Below, piece by piece: positions 49,567-58,513 of a stretch of 64,000 nt of DNA (the stretch's first letter is position 1; each line of letters starts with the position of its first letter). The notes beneath the pieces are model-generated. The model was not told the origin of the DNA, did no database searches, and worked only from the letters and a program-made list of their open reading frames with translations. This DNA comes from Flavobacterium gawalongense (GTDB lineage: Bacteria > Bacteroidota > Bacteroidia > Flavobacteriales > Flavobacteriaceae): contig NZ_VJZP01000003.1 in NCBI RefSeq assembly GCF_007097265.1, forward strand, positions 62,001 through 126,000, written 5' to 3'. Made by a program: the position numbers and the translations under genes.

Positions 49567-51573
49567 TTATTCTATCGTGATAGTTTTATTGTCTAATCCT
49601 AAACCAATTATCTTTAAAGACTTCCATTTTTTTGGCAGCAGCCCTTTATTGTATTTCAATCCAAGATCAGTTTGTTCCACACCACCAAAACCATAAATAA
49701 CAGCTTGAAGCATCGCGCCGGCACCAGTGGCAAAATAAGGATTGTTGCTATTAGCAGATTCTGAAAACACACCAAAAGGAGGGCGGCTATTTGGCAAATA
49801 CGATTTTACAAAATAACTGTAGGCTTTTTCTTTATCTCCTAATCGCGCATATAAAACTGACAAAACTCCTGAAGCCATTGCAGGGCCATCTTTTTTATCA
49901 ATTTTTTCGGCATAGTATTCCAAATCTCTTTTTATTTGATCTTTATCTGTGATTACGTGTAAAGGATACGCTAGTAAATTAACATCCGCTTGTTTAATAA
50001 TTTGCCCTTGATATCCTTTATAATTTTGGGTAATACCATTTTCGACATGAATTGCCAATTTATCCGATACTGCTGCCCATTTTGGATTAATTGGTTCGTT
50101 CAAAATTGTTGCTGCCTTAATCGTATTTTTCAGGGATTCAATAGCCGAGGCATTCGTAAAGGCATTGTCATCTATATGTTGCGCATATTCATCAGCCCCT
50201 ACCACATTTAAAATAGAAAAACTTCCATCCTGATTTTTAACCACTCTACTCACCCAGAAATCAGCTGTCTCTTTTAATACGTTCCATTCTTTTCTCAACC
50301 ATGACTTATCTTGTGTGTAGGCATAATAATTCCAAAATGCAATCGAAACATCAGCCGTAATATGTTGCTCAAAAATTCCTGTCAAAGCCCAAGTTGGCGT
50401 GGCTTCCTCTCCAGTATCATCAGATTCCCAAGGATACATCGCTCCTTTGTAGCCATAAATAAATGCTTTTTGTTTCGCTTTTTGCAAACGATCTGAACGG
50501 TAATCCAAACATGATTTTGCCATATCAGGTTGCAAGGCCAAAAGTGTTGGATACATCCAAAGTTCACTATCCCAAAAAATATGACCATTATATCCCTGAG
50601 AAGACAATCCCATAGGCGCAATACTTTGTCTGGTTTCCGGACGGATGTAGGAATACAAATTATACAACGCAAAACGAACGCGTTGCTGTGCATCTAAATC
50701 CCCTTCGATTTGAATATCACCCGTATTCCATAATTCAGCCCAAGCTTGTTTATGACGATTCAGTAATTTATCAATTCCCTCTTGCAATGCATATATAGGT
50801 TGTCTTTCGGATTCATTCAAAGGATCCGTAACATCTTTTGACGTGCAAATTCCTCCCGCTACAGCAAATCGGTATTTTTTTCCTTTCAATAATTTTTTGG
50901 TAAACCCAACTTCGTTACCAGTTTGTTTCAGGGATTCGCTTTGTCCGTCAAAAAGAAAAGTCGTCGAAGCCGCAACAATATATTTCCCAGTCAATGTTCT
51001 GGCAGTTGTTCCAAAAACAGGCATCATATACTGATTGTCTTTTAAAACTCGAAATTGACTTTTAGCGTCCTTCAATTCATCTGGAACAATCATATAATTA
51101 TTAGCAATTATTTCGATGTCTTTATTAGGCATAATTTCAACAATAGCCATTGCAGAAAAAGGAATTGCTCTATTGGTCAAAATCGTATAATTAATCCTTG
51201 CAAAATCCTTGAAATTAAATGAAGTTGTACTTGTTCCTTCTTTCATGGAGACCACTTGGCTCCAGTTATCTATATTATCTGATTTTATATCTTGATTATT
51301 TATAGTCAAATGAAGATTCAAAAATTCTATTCCTCTTACAATTCTGCTAATTCCATTTTCAGGACTGCCATCGTAAACTCCATTTAGGATAATTTCTTTT
51401 GTTTTTAAAGGCGTATCGTCTGTAACAATCCCTATTTGTCCATTTGCCATAGCAACTCCATAATAATTTTCTCTGGAGTTTGCATATAAATGCCACTCAT
51501 CTGATTTTATTTGACCAAAAACAATTGGGCTGACCAAAAGCGTTAAGAACAGACTTTTAAAATTTGAAATCAT
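49567..51573 (-). CDS. Exported GH65 family glycosidase, alpha-glucoside hydrolase candidate
   Basis: A 668-residue periplasmic enzyme from the ATG at 51573 (signal peptide MISNFKSLFLTLLVSPIVFG). It has the GH65 beta-sandwich at the N-terminus (about 20-250), then the (alpha/alpha)6 barrel with GHIFWDSELWMYPTLLALQP, KAFIYGYKGAMYPWESDDTG, and the catalytic acid Glu462 in VVGADEYAQHIDDNAFTN. GH65 contains phosphorylases and hydrolases for maltose, kojibiose, nigerose or trehalose; export to the periplasm argues for a hydrolase, and a Flavobacterium johnsoniae GH65 has, to my recollection, been described as a kojibiose hydrolase. The linkage cannot be decided here. A perfect TAAGTTTG -7 box lies at 51598-51605. 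Confidence 0.88.
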   Translation of the reverse strand: MISNFKSLFLTLLVSPIVFGQIKSDEWHLYANSRENYYGVAMANGQIGIVTDDTPLKTKEIILNGVYDGSPENGISRIVRGIEFLNLHLTINNQDIKSDNIDNWSQVVSMKEGTSTTSFNFKDFARINYTILTNRAIPFSAMAIVEIMPNKDIEIIANNYMIVPDELKDAKSQFRVLKDNQYMMPVFGTTARTLTGKYIVAASTTFLFDGQSESLKQTGNEVGFTKKLLKGKKYRFAVAGGICTSKDVTDPLNESERQPIYALQEGIDKLLNRHKQAWAELWNTGDIQIEGDLDAQQRVRFALYNLYSYIRPETRQSIAPMGLSSQGYNGHIFWDSELWMYPTLLALQPDMAKSCLDYRSDRLQKAKQKAFIYGYKGAMYPWESDDTGEEATPTWALTGIFEQHITADVSIAFWNYYAYTQDKSWLRKEWNVLKETADFWVSRVVKNQDGSFSILNVVGADEYAQHIDDNAFTNASAIESLKNTIKAATILNEPINPKWAAVSDKLAIHVENGITQNYKGYQGQIIKQADVNLLAYPLHVITDKDQIKRDLEYYAEKIDKKDGPAMASGVLSVLYARLGDKEKAYSYFVKSYLPNSRPPFGVFSESANSNNPYFATGAGAMLQAVIYGFGGVEQTDLGLKYNKGLLPKKWKSLKIIGLGLDNKTITIE

Positions 51574-51597
51574 AGTTGTAATTTTTAATAATATTTT

Positions 51598-51605
51598 CAA
51601 ACTTA
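51598..51605 (-). promoter_or_regulatory. -7 box for GH65
   Basis: TAAGTTTG on the minus strand matches the consensus and lies 24 nt before the chosen GH65 ATG. The unit-C operators (51661-51694) lie 55 nt upstream of it and may control both directions. Confidence 0.45.
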
Positions 51606-51660
51606 TATAATTAATTCCTTAAAAAATTAAATATTTAGACATAGTACATTAAATATAAAT

Positions 51661-51737
51661 CGAAAACGTTTTCGATGTAACGAAAACGTTTTTAATTATT
51701 ACAGACTGAATAATTTAAAAAAAGAATTCTATTTTTA
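51661..51737 (+). promoter_or_regulatory. Paired LacI-type operator plus -7 box, unit C
   Basis: A perfect CGAAAACGTTTTCG (51661-51674) and a second copy with the last two bases changed (CGAAAACGTTTTTA, 51681-51694), centres 20 bp apart, are followed after 35 nt by TATTTTTA (51730-51737). The same order (perfect, degenerate, box) as in units A and B, here on the plus strand toward the sugar-porter operon. Confidence 0.75.
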
Positions 51738-51769
51738 TGGAGATAATATAAAAATAAATCCTTTTTTAA

Positions 51770-51961
51770 ATGAAGTTCGCAAGTACTATTCTATTGATCC
51801 TATTCTTTCTAAGGACCGTATTATTAGCATTTTATTGTAAAAAAGAAGAAAGCAATGATATCATTACTGCTAATTCATCTGAAAAAATAGAAATTTTCTT
51901 GAATAATTGGATTTATAGCTTCATTGAACAGCTCTTCCCCAAAAACCATATACAAAATTGA
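51770..51961 (+). CDS. Possible small exported or membrane protein at the head of unit C
   Basis: An ATG 32 nt after the TATTTTTA box opens a 63-codon frame: a basic start, one hydrophobic helix (STILLILFFLRTVLLAFYC, about residues 5-23), then a charged tail with KKEESND. A cysteine follows the hydrophobic stretch but the lipobox is poor. It could be the first gene of the sugar-porter transcript or a chance ORF in a 330-nt leader. I do not recognise a family. Confidence 0.3.
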   Translation: MKFASTILLILFFLRTVLLAFYCKKEESNDIITANSSEKIEIFLNNWIYSFIEQLFPKNHIQN

Positions 51962-52075
51962 GCATTCAGTCAGAAGAAATTCAAGAAATTAAAATCTAAT
52001 TGTTAATAAAATAATAGGCATTTGGGAAAACCAAAAGGCTTTAAACTAAATAACCAAACCAAAAAACTATAAAAA

Positions 52076-53407
52076 ATGAATAACGTCCGAAATTGGTCTC
52101 TTACTGTAGCGGTAGCGGGATTTTTATTTGGCTTTGATACCGTAGTAATATCCGGTGCGAATTTGCCAATCAAAGAATTATGGCACACCACGCCATTATT
52201 TCATGGAATTTTTATCATGTCTATGGCATTATGGGGAACCGTTTTTGGCGCTTTATTCGGTGGAATTCCTTGTGATAAATTAGGCCGAAAAAAGACCCTT
52301 TTTTGGATTGGCATCTTATTTTTAGTATCGGCGTTAGGTTCTGCATTAGCACCAGATCCTTATACATTTTCATTCTTCCGCTTTATAGGAGGAATAGGTG
52401 TTGGAGCTTCTTCAGTAGCGGCGCCAATTTATATTTCTGAAATTTCCAGTGCAAAAAACAGAGGAAAGCTAGTCGCCTTATTTCAATTCAATATCGTATT
52501 TGGAATCTTGATTGCTTTCTTCTCCAATTATTTGTTCGAAGGTTTTGGAGGAGTAAATGACTGGCGTTGGATGATAGGAATTGTAGCTGTTCCTGCATTC
52601 ATCTATAGTATTATTGTTTTACAAATTCCGGACAGCCCGCGTTGGTTAATATTAAAAAAGAGAGATGATGTCGCCGGTTTGAAAGTATTGGAAATGATCT
52701 ACGAAAAAGAGGAAGCTTTAGAAAGTTTTAATGAAATTAAAAAAGATGTCATTGATGCTTCTGTAAAAGAAACTATTTTTTCAAACAAATATAAACTACC
52801 GGTAATATTAGCTTTTCTGCTTGCTTTTTTCAATCAATTATCAGGCATCAATTTCATCTTGTATTATGCTCCTGAAATATTGGAAATGGCAGGATTAGCC
52901 TCCAAAGAATCTTTGCTTAATTCCATTCTAATTGGATTAACAAATTTAATATTCACTATTGTTGGCATGCGATTAATAGATGTTCTGGGAAGAAAACAAC
53001 TAATGATAATAGGTTCAATTGGATATATTGTTAGTTTAGGAATGGTCGCTTTAGCATTTCACAATAATTTAGGTGCTATTATTTTAATGGTCTCTATCTT
53101 ATTGTTTATTGCCTCACATGCCATAGGACAAGGAGCTGTAATTTGGGTTTTTATCTCAGAAATATTCCCCAATAATGTTCGTGCCAACGGACAATCATTT
53201 GGCACAGGAATTCACTGGATATTTGCGGCTTTGATTACACTAGCAGGCCCCGTTGTGATTGACTTATTTAAAGAAAATCCTTGGCCAATATTTGCCTTTT
53301 TTGCCTTTATGATGGTTTTACAACTGGTATTTGTATTATTCATGATGCCCGAAACCAAAGGATTATCACTAGAAGAATTAGAACATAAAATGCTTAACCA
53401 TGAATAA
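52076..53407 (+). CDS. Sugar porter family MFS transporter
   Basis: A 443-residue H+-coupled hexose or disaccharide carrier of the sugar porter family (relatives XylE, GLUT). Signatures: helix 1 GFDTVVISGAN, loop 2-3 DKLGRKKTL, helix 4 FIGGIGVGASSVAAPIYISE, PDSPRWL after helix 6, QLSGINFILYYAPEI in helix 7 and the end PETKGLSLEELE. It is the first sure gene of unit C and overlaps the kinase gene by 8 bp, so translation is coupled. Confidence 0.94.
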   Translation: MNNVRNWSLTVAVAGFLFGFDTVVISGANLPIKELWHTTPLFHGIFIMSMALWGTVFGALFGGIPCDKLGRKKTLFWIGILFLVSALGSALAPDPYTFSFFRFIGGIGVGASSVAAPIYISEISSAKNRGKLVALFQFNIVFGILIAFFSNYLFEGFGGVNDWRWMIGIVAVPAFIYSIIVLQIPDSPRWLILKKRDDVAGLKVLEMIYEKEEALESFNEIKKDVIDASVKETIFSNKYKLPVILAFLLAFFNQLSGINFILYYAPEILEMAGLASKESLLNSILIGLTNLIFTIVGMRLIDVLGRKQLMIIGSIGYIVSLGMVALAFHNNLGAIILMVSILLFIASHAIGQGAVIWVFISEIFPNNVRANGQSFGTGIHWIFAALITLAGPVVIDLFKENPWPIFAFFAFMMVLQLVFVLFMMPETKGLSLEELEHKMLNHE

Positions 53408-54308
53408 TATCAAAAAAAAACTCAGTGTTGTTTGTTTTGGAGAAGTGTTGTTTGATGTTTTTCCTACACATAAAAAAATTGGCGGTGCACCATTAAATGT
53501 CGCGCTCCGCCTAGCTTCTCTAGGAGTAAATGCTCAAATAATAAGTCGCATCGGTAATGATGAAATAGGCAAAGAGCTATTAAATTTTATCAAAGAAAAT
53601 GGTGTGCCTACAAACACCATTCAAATCGACCAATCTTTTTCAACCGGTGAAGTATTGGTTCAATTAGACAAAAAAGGTTCTGCATCCTACACCATCAATT
53701 ATCCTGTGGCTTGGGACAAAATAGAATGCAACCCAGAAATTGAAAATGTGGTAAAAAAAGCTGATGCATTTGTTTACGGAAGCCTTGTTTGCAGGGATTT
53801 AATTTCGTTTACTACTTTATTGGAACTTATCAATTATGCCAAGTACAAAATATTTGACGTCAATTTACGGGCACCGTTTTATACTAAAGAAGTACTTATT
53901 CGATTAATGCTGCAATCTGATTTTATAAAATTCAATGATGATGAATTGTATGAAATAAGTAGTTTCCTTAACTCTCCTTATCATTCATTGGAACAAAATA
54001 TTCTTTTTATTGCAGAGCAAACAAATTCAAAACACATCTGCGTAACCAAAGGCAGCCATGGAGCCGTTTTATATTACAACGAAAAAATGTATTATAATAG
54101 TGGCTATAAAATTGAGGTCATTGATACTGTAGGCTCCGGAGATTCGTTTTTGGCAGCACTACTTTACAAATTGTTAAGCAATGACGAACCCCAAAATGCT
54201 ATTGATTTTGCTTGTGCCATGGGTGCTTTAGTAGCAAAAAATGAAGGTGCAAACCCCAAAATAACAGATAAAGCGATTCATGCATTTATGAACCCCACAA
54301 AAAAATAA
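53400..54308 (+). CDS. PfkB-family sugar kinase, probable fructokinase (unit C)
   Basis: A ribokinase-fold kinase of 302 residues: CFGEVLFDVFPTHKKIGGAP at the start, NVALRLASLGV, and the C-terminal VIDTVGSGDSFLAALLYKLL with the catalytic Asp in GSGDSF. It overlaps the sugar porter and lies 36 bp before the exported alpha-glucosidase. Bacteroidetes kinases of this form next to sugar porters are commonly fructokinases; glucose or another hexose is possible. It differs strongly from the unit-A kinase (31553-32491), so the two are not a recent duplication. Confidence 0.87.
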   Translation: MNNIKKKLSVVCFGEVLFDVFPTHKKIGGAPLNVALRLASLGVNAQIISRIGNDEIGKELLNFIKENGVPTNTIQIDQSFSTGEVLVQLDKKGSASYTINYPVAWDKIECNPEIENVVKKADAFVYGSLVCRDLISFTTLLELINYAKYKIFDVNLRAPFYTKEVLIRLMLQSDFIKFNDDELYEISSFLNSPYHSLEQNILFIAEQTNSKHICVTKGSHGAVLYYNEKMYYNSGYKIEVIDTVGSGDSFLAALLYKLLSNDEPQNAIDFACAMGALVAKNEGANPKITDKAIHAFMNPTKK

Positions 54309-54344
54309 CACAAAATAATCCAGATACCATTAACACAAACAATC

Positions 54345-56093
54345 ATGAAAACTATTATCAAATCATGCTTATTTTCAGCTATGATGCTATTCGTAGCTGA
54401 GAGTACAATCGCACAAAACAAAAAGACTACAATAATTAAAAACGCGGATGCCAAATGGTGGAAACAAGCCGTTGTATATCAAATTTATCCACGCAGTTTC
54501 AAAGACAGCGATGGTGATGGAGTTGGAGATTTAAAAGGAATCATTTCTAAACTGGATTATGTAAAAAGCTTAGGGATAGATGCGGTTTGGCTCAATCCCA
54601 TTTACACATCTCCAAATGATGATAATGGTTATGATATTAGCGATTATCGTGAAATCATGAAGGATTTTGGAACAATGGAAGATTTTGATCTTTTGTTAAA
54701 AGAGATGCACAAACGAGACATTAAACTCATCATGGATTTAGTGGTGAATCACAGTAGCGATGAGCACGAATGGTTCAAACAATCCAGAAGTTCTAGAGAT
54801 AATAAATACAGAGATTATTACCATTGGTGGCCAGCCGAAAAAGGGAAACCGCCTTATAGATGGAGCTTTTTTGATGTAAATAGTGAGGCTTGGAAATATG
54901 ATGCGCAAACAAATTCCTATTACCTTCATTATTTTTCTCAAAAGCAACCCGATTTAAATTGGGAGAACCCAAAAGTTAGATATGAAGTGTATGATATCAT
55001 GAGATTTTGGTTAGACAAAGGCATTGATGGTTTTAGAATGGATGCATTTCAGTTTGCTTCTAAAGACACAACTTGGCCAGAATTACCAAAAGGATATGAA
55101 AAAAACATCATAAAATACTACGGAGTCGGGCCTCATTTACATGACTATTTACAAGAAATGAATAGAGAAGTTTTTAGCAAATATGATATTATGACCGTTG
55201 CCGAAGGTGCTGGAAGTTCTCCTGAAGATGCTTTATTATTTGTAGATCCAGATCGAAAAGAATTAAACATGGCCTACCATTTTGAAAGTGTTGATATTGG
55301 CAAACATTTAAATGATTTTGGTCTTGTAAAGTACAAAGATATTTTTTCTCGATATGATCAAACCTTTAAAGACAAAGGATGGCTTTCTATTTTTCTTGGC
55401 AATCACGATCAACCAAGAATGGTGAGTAAGTTTGGCAATGACACCCCTGAATTTCGAGCAATTTCTTCAAAGATGCTTTCTACCTTTATAATGACAATGC
55501 GAGGAACTCCGTATTACTATTATGGCGATGAATTAGGAATGATCAACATTCGATTCGATTCCATAGAGGATTATACCGATGTGGATACGCGCAACAAATA
55601 TATTGGTTTAAAAAATAGAGGTGGCGATTTACAAGCCTTTCTAGAAGGTCAAAAACAAACATCCAGAGAAAACGGAAGAACGCCTTTTCAATGGGATACA
55701 GCTCAAAACGCAGGTTTTACCACTGGAACACCATGGTTGAAAGTAAACCCAAATTACGAAACCATTAATGCCGAAGTGCAAGAAAAAGACCCCAATTCAG
55801 TCTTAAATTATTTTAGAAAATTAGTGCAATTACGCAAAAAAGAGCCAACGCTTGTTTATGGAAAATACACGTTATTAGACAACGAAAATCCAAATGTATA
55901 TGCCTATACAAGAGAACTAGATGGTAAAAAATTATTGATATTATTAAATTTTACGGATAAAAACAGCACTTACAACATTGGGATTTCCACTGCTAAATCT
56001 AAAATAATTTTAGACAATTACACTGGAATTAAAAAATTGGAAAACAATATTTTACGCCCTTACGAAGCCATCATAATAGAGCTCAAACAATAA
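54345..56093 (+). CDS. Exported GH13 alpha-glucosidase
   Basis: A periplasmic GH13 enzyme (582 residues; signal peptide MKTIIKSCLFSAMMLFVAES then TIAQ). The barrel starts with WWKQAVVYQIYPRSFKDSDG. The active-site residues are visible: nucleophile Asp233 in GFRMDAF, acid Glu287 in TVAEG, and Asp355 in FLGNHDQPR; QPDLNWENP (about 201-209) is typical of the oligo-1,6-glucosidase/alpha-glucosidase subgroup. The residue after the nucleophile is Ala, where alpha-1,6-specific enzymes usually have Val, so alpha-1,4 or sucrose-type substrates are at least as likely; that is inference. It ends unit C before a large hairpin terminator. Confidence 0.92.
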   Translation: MKTIIKSCLFSAMMLFVAESTIAQNKKTTIIKNADAKWWKQAVVYQIYPRSFKDSDGDGVGDLKGIISKLDYVKSLGIDAVWLNPIYTSPNDDNGYDISDYREIMKDFGTMEDFDLLLKEMHKRDIKLIMDLVVNHSSDEHEWFKQSRSSRDNKYRDYYHWWPAEKGKPPYRWSFFDVNSEAWKYDAQTNSYYLHYFSQKQPDLNWENPKVRYEVYDIMRFWLDKGIDGFRMDAFQFASKDTTWPELPKGYEKNIIKYYGVGPHLHDYLQEMNREVFSKYDIMTVAEGAGSSPEDALLFVDPDRKELNMAYHFESVDIGKHLNDFGLVKYKDIFSRYDQTFKDKGWLSIFLGNHDQPRMVSKFGNDTPEFRAISSKMLSTFIMTMRGTPYYYYGDELGMINIRFDSIEDYTDVDTRNKYIGLKNRGGDLQAFLEGQKQTSRENGRTPFQWDTAQNAGFTTGTPWLKVNPNYETINAEVQEKDPNSVLNYFRKLVQLRKKEPTLVYGKYTLLDNENPNVYAYTRELDGKKLLILLNFTDKNSTYNIGISTAKSKIILDNYTGIKKLENNILRPYEAIIIELKQ

Positions 56094-56135
56094 TTAAAAA
56101 ACAACAAATTAGACCAAAATAGATAATTTCTAATT

Positions 56136-56206
56136 AAACTGTTTCTTGAAAATTGAATTACAACAAATAAATTGTAAATTCGTTTTTCAAGAAACAGTTT
56201 TTTATT
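56136..56206 (+). terminator. Large hairpin terminator after the alpha-glucosidase
   Basis: AAACTGTTTCTTGAAAA (56136-56152) pairs perfectly with 56184-56200; the 31-nt loop can pair further (GAATTACAA with TTGTAAATTC, one bulge). TTTTTT follows. The arm sequence AAACTGTTTCTTGAAAA resembles AAACTGTTCCTGAAAAA before the second LacI gene and AAACCGTTTCTGAAAAA before the third. Confidence 0.75.
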
Positions 56207-56234
56207 CGGCTTTTACTATTTAGAGTATCGAAAT

Positions 56235-57254
56235 ATGAATAATCCCACTCTCAAACAAATTGCCTCTCAACTGGGAATTTCTATAACAACCGTTTCAAAA
56301 TCTTTGAAAGGGTACTCAGATGTTAGTGAAAAAACAAAAAAGGCAGTTATAGATTTAGCAAACCAACTAAATTATACTCCAAACAGTTTTGCTGTAAATT
56401 TAAGAACTAAAGAGTCTAAGACTATAGGTTTGATAATCCCTACCCTTGTTCATGATTTTTTTTCAAGTGTAATTGACGGAATTCTTGAAGAAGCGGAGAA
56501 AAGAGATTACATGGTTATTATTTTACAGTCTAACGAAAAAGTTGAGCTTGAAAAGAAACAAATTGATCTATTATTAAATAAAAGAGTTGATGGGATTTTA
56601 ATGTCCTTATCTAATGAAACCGGCGATTTTGAACATTTAAAAACTATCATTTCTCACAATACTCCACTAGTACTTTTTGATAAAATTGCAAAGCTTGTTA
56701 ACTGTTCTAAAGTAACTATTAATGATAGGAAAGCAGCTTACGATGCCGTTTGTTATCTTATAAAAAAGGGATATAAAAAAATTGCTCATTTTAGAGGTTC
56801 CTATTTACCTCAAAATTCTATTGACCGATTTTTAGGTTACAAAAAAGCATTGGAGGATAATAACATTATCTATGATCCATCCTTGGTTTTTGTATGTGAA
56901 AACAATATGGATTTTGAAGATGGTTATGAAAATGCCATAAAGGTTGTTAATGAACATCCGGAAATCGATGCGATTTTTGCAGTTACTGATTTAGTTGCGA
57001 TAGGAATTATTAAATATTTGAATGACGTCGGTATTCCTATTCCAAAACAAATTGCTGTTTTTGGCTTCAGCAATTGGTTTATGTCAAGTGTAATAAGTCC
57101 TAAACTTTCAACCATTGACCAACCTGGATTTGAAATTGGAAGAAAATCAGCATCAATTTTATTCGATGAAATTAATCTAAAAAAGAACAATTTACCTGTA
57201 GTTTTTCAGTCAATTGAATTAGGAACAACTATAATTGAAAGGCAGTCCACTTAA
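56235..57254 (+). CDS. LacI-family transcription regulator, copy 1
   Basis: A 339-residue repressor/activator with an N-terminal helix-turn-helix (LKQIASQLGISITTVSKSLK, about 5-24), hinge (TPNSFAVNLRTKESKTIG) and a periplasmic-binding-protein-like effector domain (from about 62). The hinge Leu in VNLRTKE fits the family's intercalation at a central CG. The DNA-binding head differs at about 17 of the first 49 residues from copies 2 and 3, while residues about 50-339 are nearly identical to copy 2. So it should sense the same sugar as copy 2 but read a different operator. It is the first of three tandem units of about 1260 bp. Confidence 0.94.
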   Translation: MNNPTLKQIASQLGISITTVSKSLKGYSDVSEKTKKAVIDLANQLNYTPNSFAVNLRTKESKTIGLIIPTLVHDFFSSVIDGILEEAEKRDYMVIILQSNEKVELEKKQIDLLLNKRVDGILMSLSNETGDFEHLKTIISHNTPLVLFDKIAKLVNCSKVTINDRKAAYDAVCYLIKKGYKKIAHFRGSYLPQNSIDRFLGYKKALEDNNIIYDPSLVFVCENNMDFEDGYENAIKVVNEHPEIDAIFAVTDLVAIGIIKYLNDVGIPIPKQIAVFGFSNWFMSSVISPKLSTIDQPGFEIGRKSASILFDEINLKKNNLPVVFQSIELGTTIIERQST

Positions 57255-57493
57255 AAATCTAAGAATTTAACAAGGCAGTAAACTACAGTATTTAACAATT
57301 TAACTGATCTGCATTAATTAATTTATTTTGATAAAAAAAACAGAAATACGATAAAAATTAACATCTTGTAAAAGAATATACTAAAGTATAGCCGTTTTTA
57401 ATAAATATAAATTAAGTCTAAGACTTATCAAATTTTAAAAAAACTGTTCCTGAAAAATATTTTCATAAAATTAAATACGTAGAAATCCAATTC
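57255..57493 (+). repeat. Duplicated upstream region of LacI copy 2
   Basis: This 239-bp spacer is homologous along its length to 58514-58753. Shared blocks include ATCTTGTAAAAGAATATA, AAAGTATAGCCGTTTTT and, just before the ATG, AAATACGTAGAAATCCAATTC. It contains AAACTGTTCCTGAAAAA, similar to the terminator arm at 56136. It marks a tandem duplication of spacer plus gene. Confidence 0.8.
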
Positions 57494-58513
57494 ATGAAAG
57501 ATACCACTCTTAAGGAAATTGCAACAAAATTAGGAATTTCAATAACAACTGTTTCAAAAGCATTGAAAAACTATCCTGATGTTAGTGCAAAAACTAAACA
57601 AGCAGTAATTGATCTCGCTCAAAATCTACATTATACACCTAACAGTTTTGCAGTAAACTTAAGAACAAAAGAATCTAAAACAATAGGTTTGATAATCCCT
57701 ACACTTGTTCATGACTTTTTTTCAAATGTTATTCAAGGAATTCTTGAAGAAGCTGAGAAGAGGGATTACCTGGTTATTATTTTACAATCAAATGAAAAAT
57801 TCGAGTTTGAAAAAAAACAAATTGACCTTTTATTAAATAAAAGAGTTGATGGAATTTTAATGTCTTTGTCTAACGAAACTGATGAATTTGAACATTTAAA
57901 GACTATCCTTTCCCATAATACTCCACTCGTACTTTTCGATAAAATTGCAAAACTTGTTAACTGTTCTAAAGTAACTATTAACGATAGAAAAGCAGCTTAT
58001 GATGCCGTTAGTTATCTTATAAAAAAAGGATATAAAAAAATTGCCCATTTTAGAGGTTCCTATCTACCCCAAAATTCTATTGATCGATTTTTAGGTTACA
58101 AAAAAGCATTGGAAGACAATAACATTGCCTATGATTCGTCTCTAGTTTTTGTATGTGAAAACAACCCTGATTTTGAAGATGGTTACGCAAATGCAAAAAA
58201 AGTAGTTAATGAACATCCAGAAATAGACGCTATTTTTGCAGTCACTGATTTAGTTGCGGTTGGAATTATTAAATACTGTAATGAAGTAGGTATTGCTATT
58301 CCAACACAAATTGCGGTTTTGGGTTTTAGCAATTGGTTTATGTCAAGTGTAATAAGTCCAAAACTTTCAACCATTGACCAACCCGGATTTGAAATTGGAA
58401 GAAAATCAGCATCAATTTTATTCGATGAAATTAATCTAAAAAAGAACAATTTACCTGTAGTTTTTCAGTCAATTGAATTAGAAACAAGCATAATTGAAAG
58501 AGAGTCAACTTAA
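57494..58513 (+). CDS. LacI-family transcription regulator, copy 2 (mosaic of copies 1 and 3)
   Basis: A 339-residue LacI protein. Residues 1-69 differ from copy 3 at one position only (Thr4 versus Ile4), covering helix-turn-helix, hinge and first strand. From residue 70 (TLVHDFF versus EVVHHFF) it departs sharply from copy 3 and instead matches copy 1 with few changes to the end (KSASILFDEINLKKNNLPVV is shared). The switch lies in the stretch NSFAVNLRTKESKTIGLIIP that all three have in common. Predicted: same operator as copy 3, same effector as copy 1. Confidence 0.94.
   Translation: MKDTTLKEIATKLGISITTVSKALKNYPDVSAKTKQAVIDLAQNLHYTPNSFAVNLRTKESKTIGLIIPTLVHDFFSNVIQGILEEAEKRDYLVIILQSNEKFEFEKKQIDLLLNKRVDGILMSLSNETDEFEHLKTILSHNTPLVLFDKIAKLVNCSKVTINDRKAAYDAVSYLIKKGYKKIAHFRGSYLPQNSIDRFLGYKKALEDNNIAYDSSLVFVCENNPDFEDGYANAKKVVNEHPEIDAIFAVTDLVAVGIIKYCNEVGIAIPTQIAVLGFSNWFMSSVISPKLSTIDQPGFEIGRKSASILFDEINLKKNNLPVVFQSIELETSIIEREST

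Noticed and set aside
49421..49696. A 91-codon plus-strand ORF between susC and GH65
   Set aside because: It starts in the ACAGATT/CACGGATT repeat and runs antisense into GH65; its composition follows the repeat, not a protein.
31553..54308. Recent duplication of the two PfkB kinases
   Set aside because: Beyond the family signatures (GG-P-NVA and D-T-GAGD/GSGD) the sequences are very different, so they are distant paralogues.
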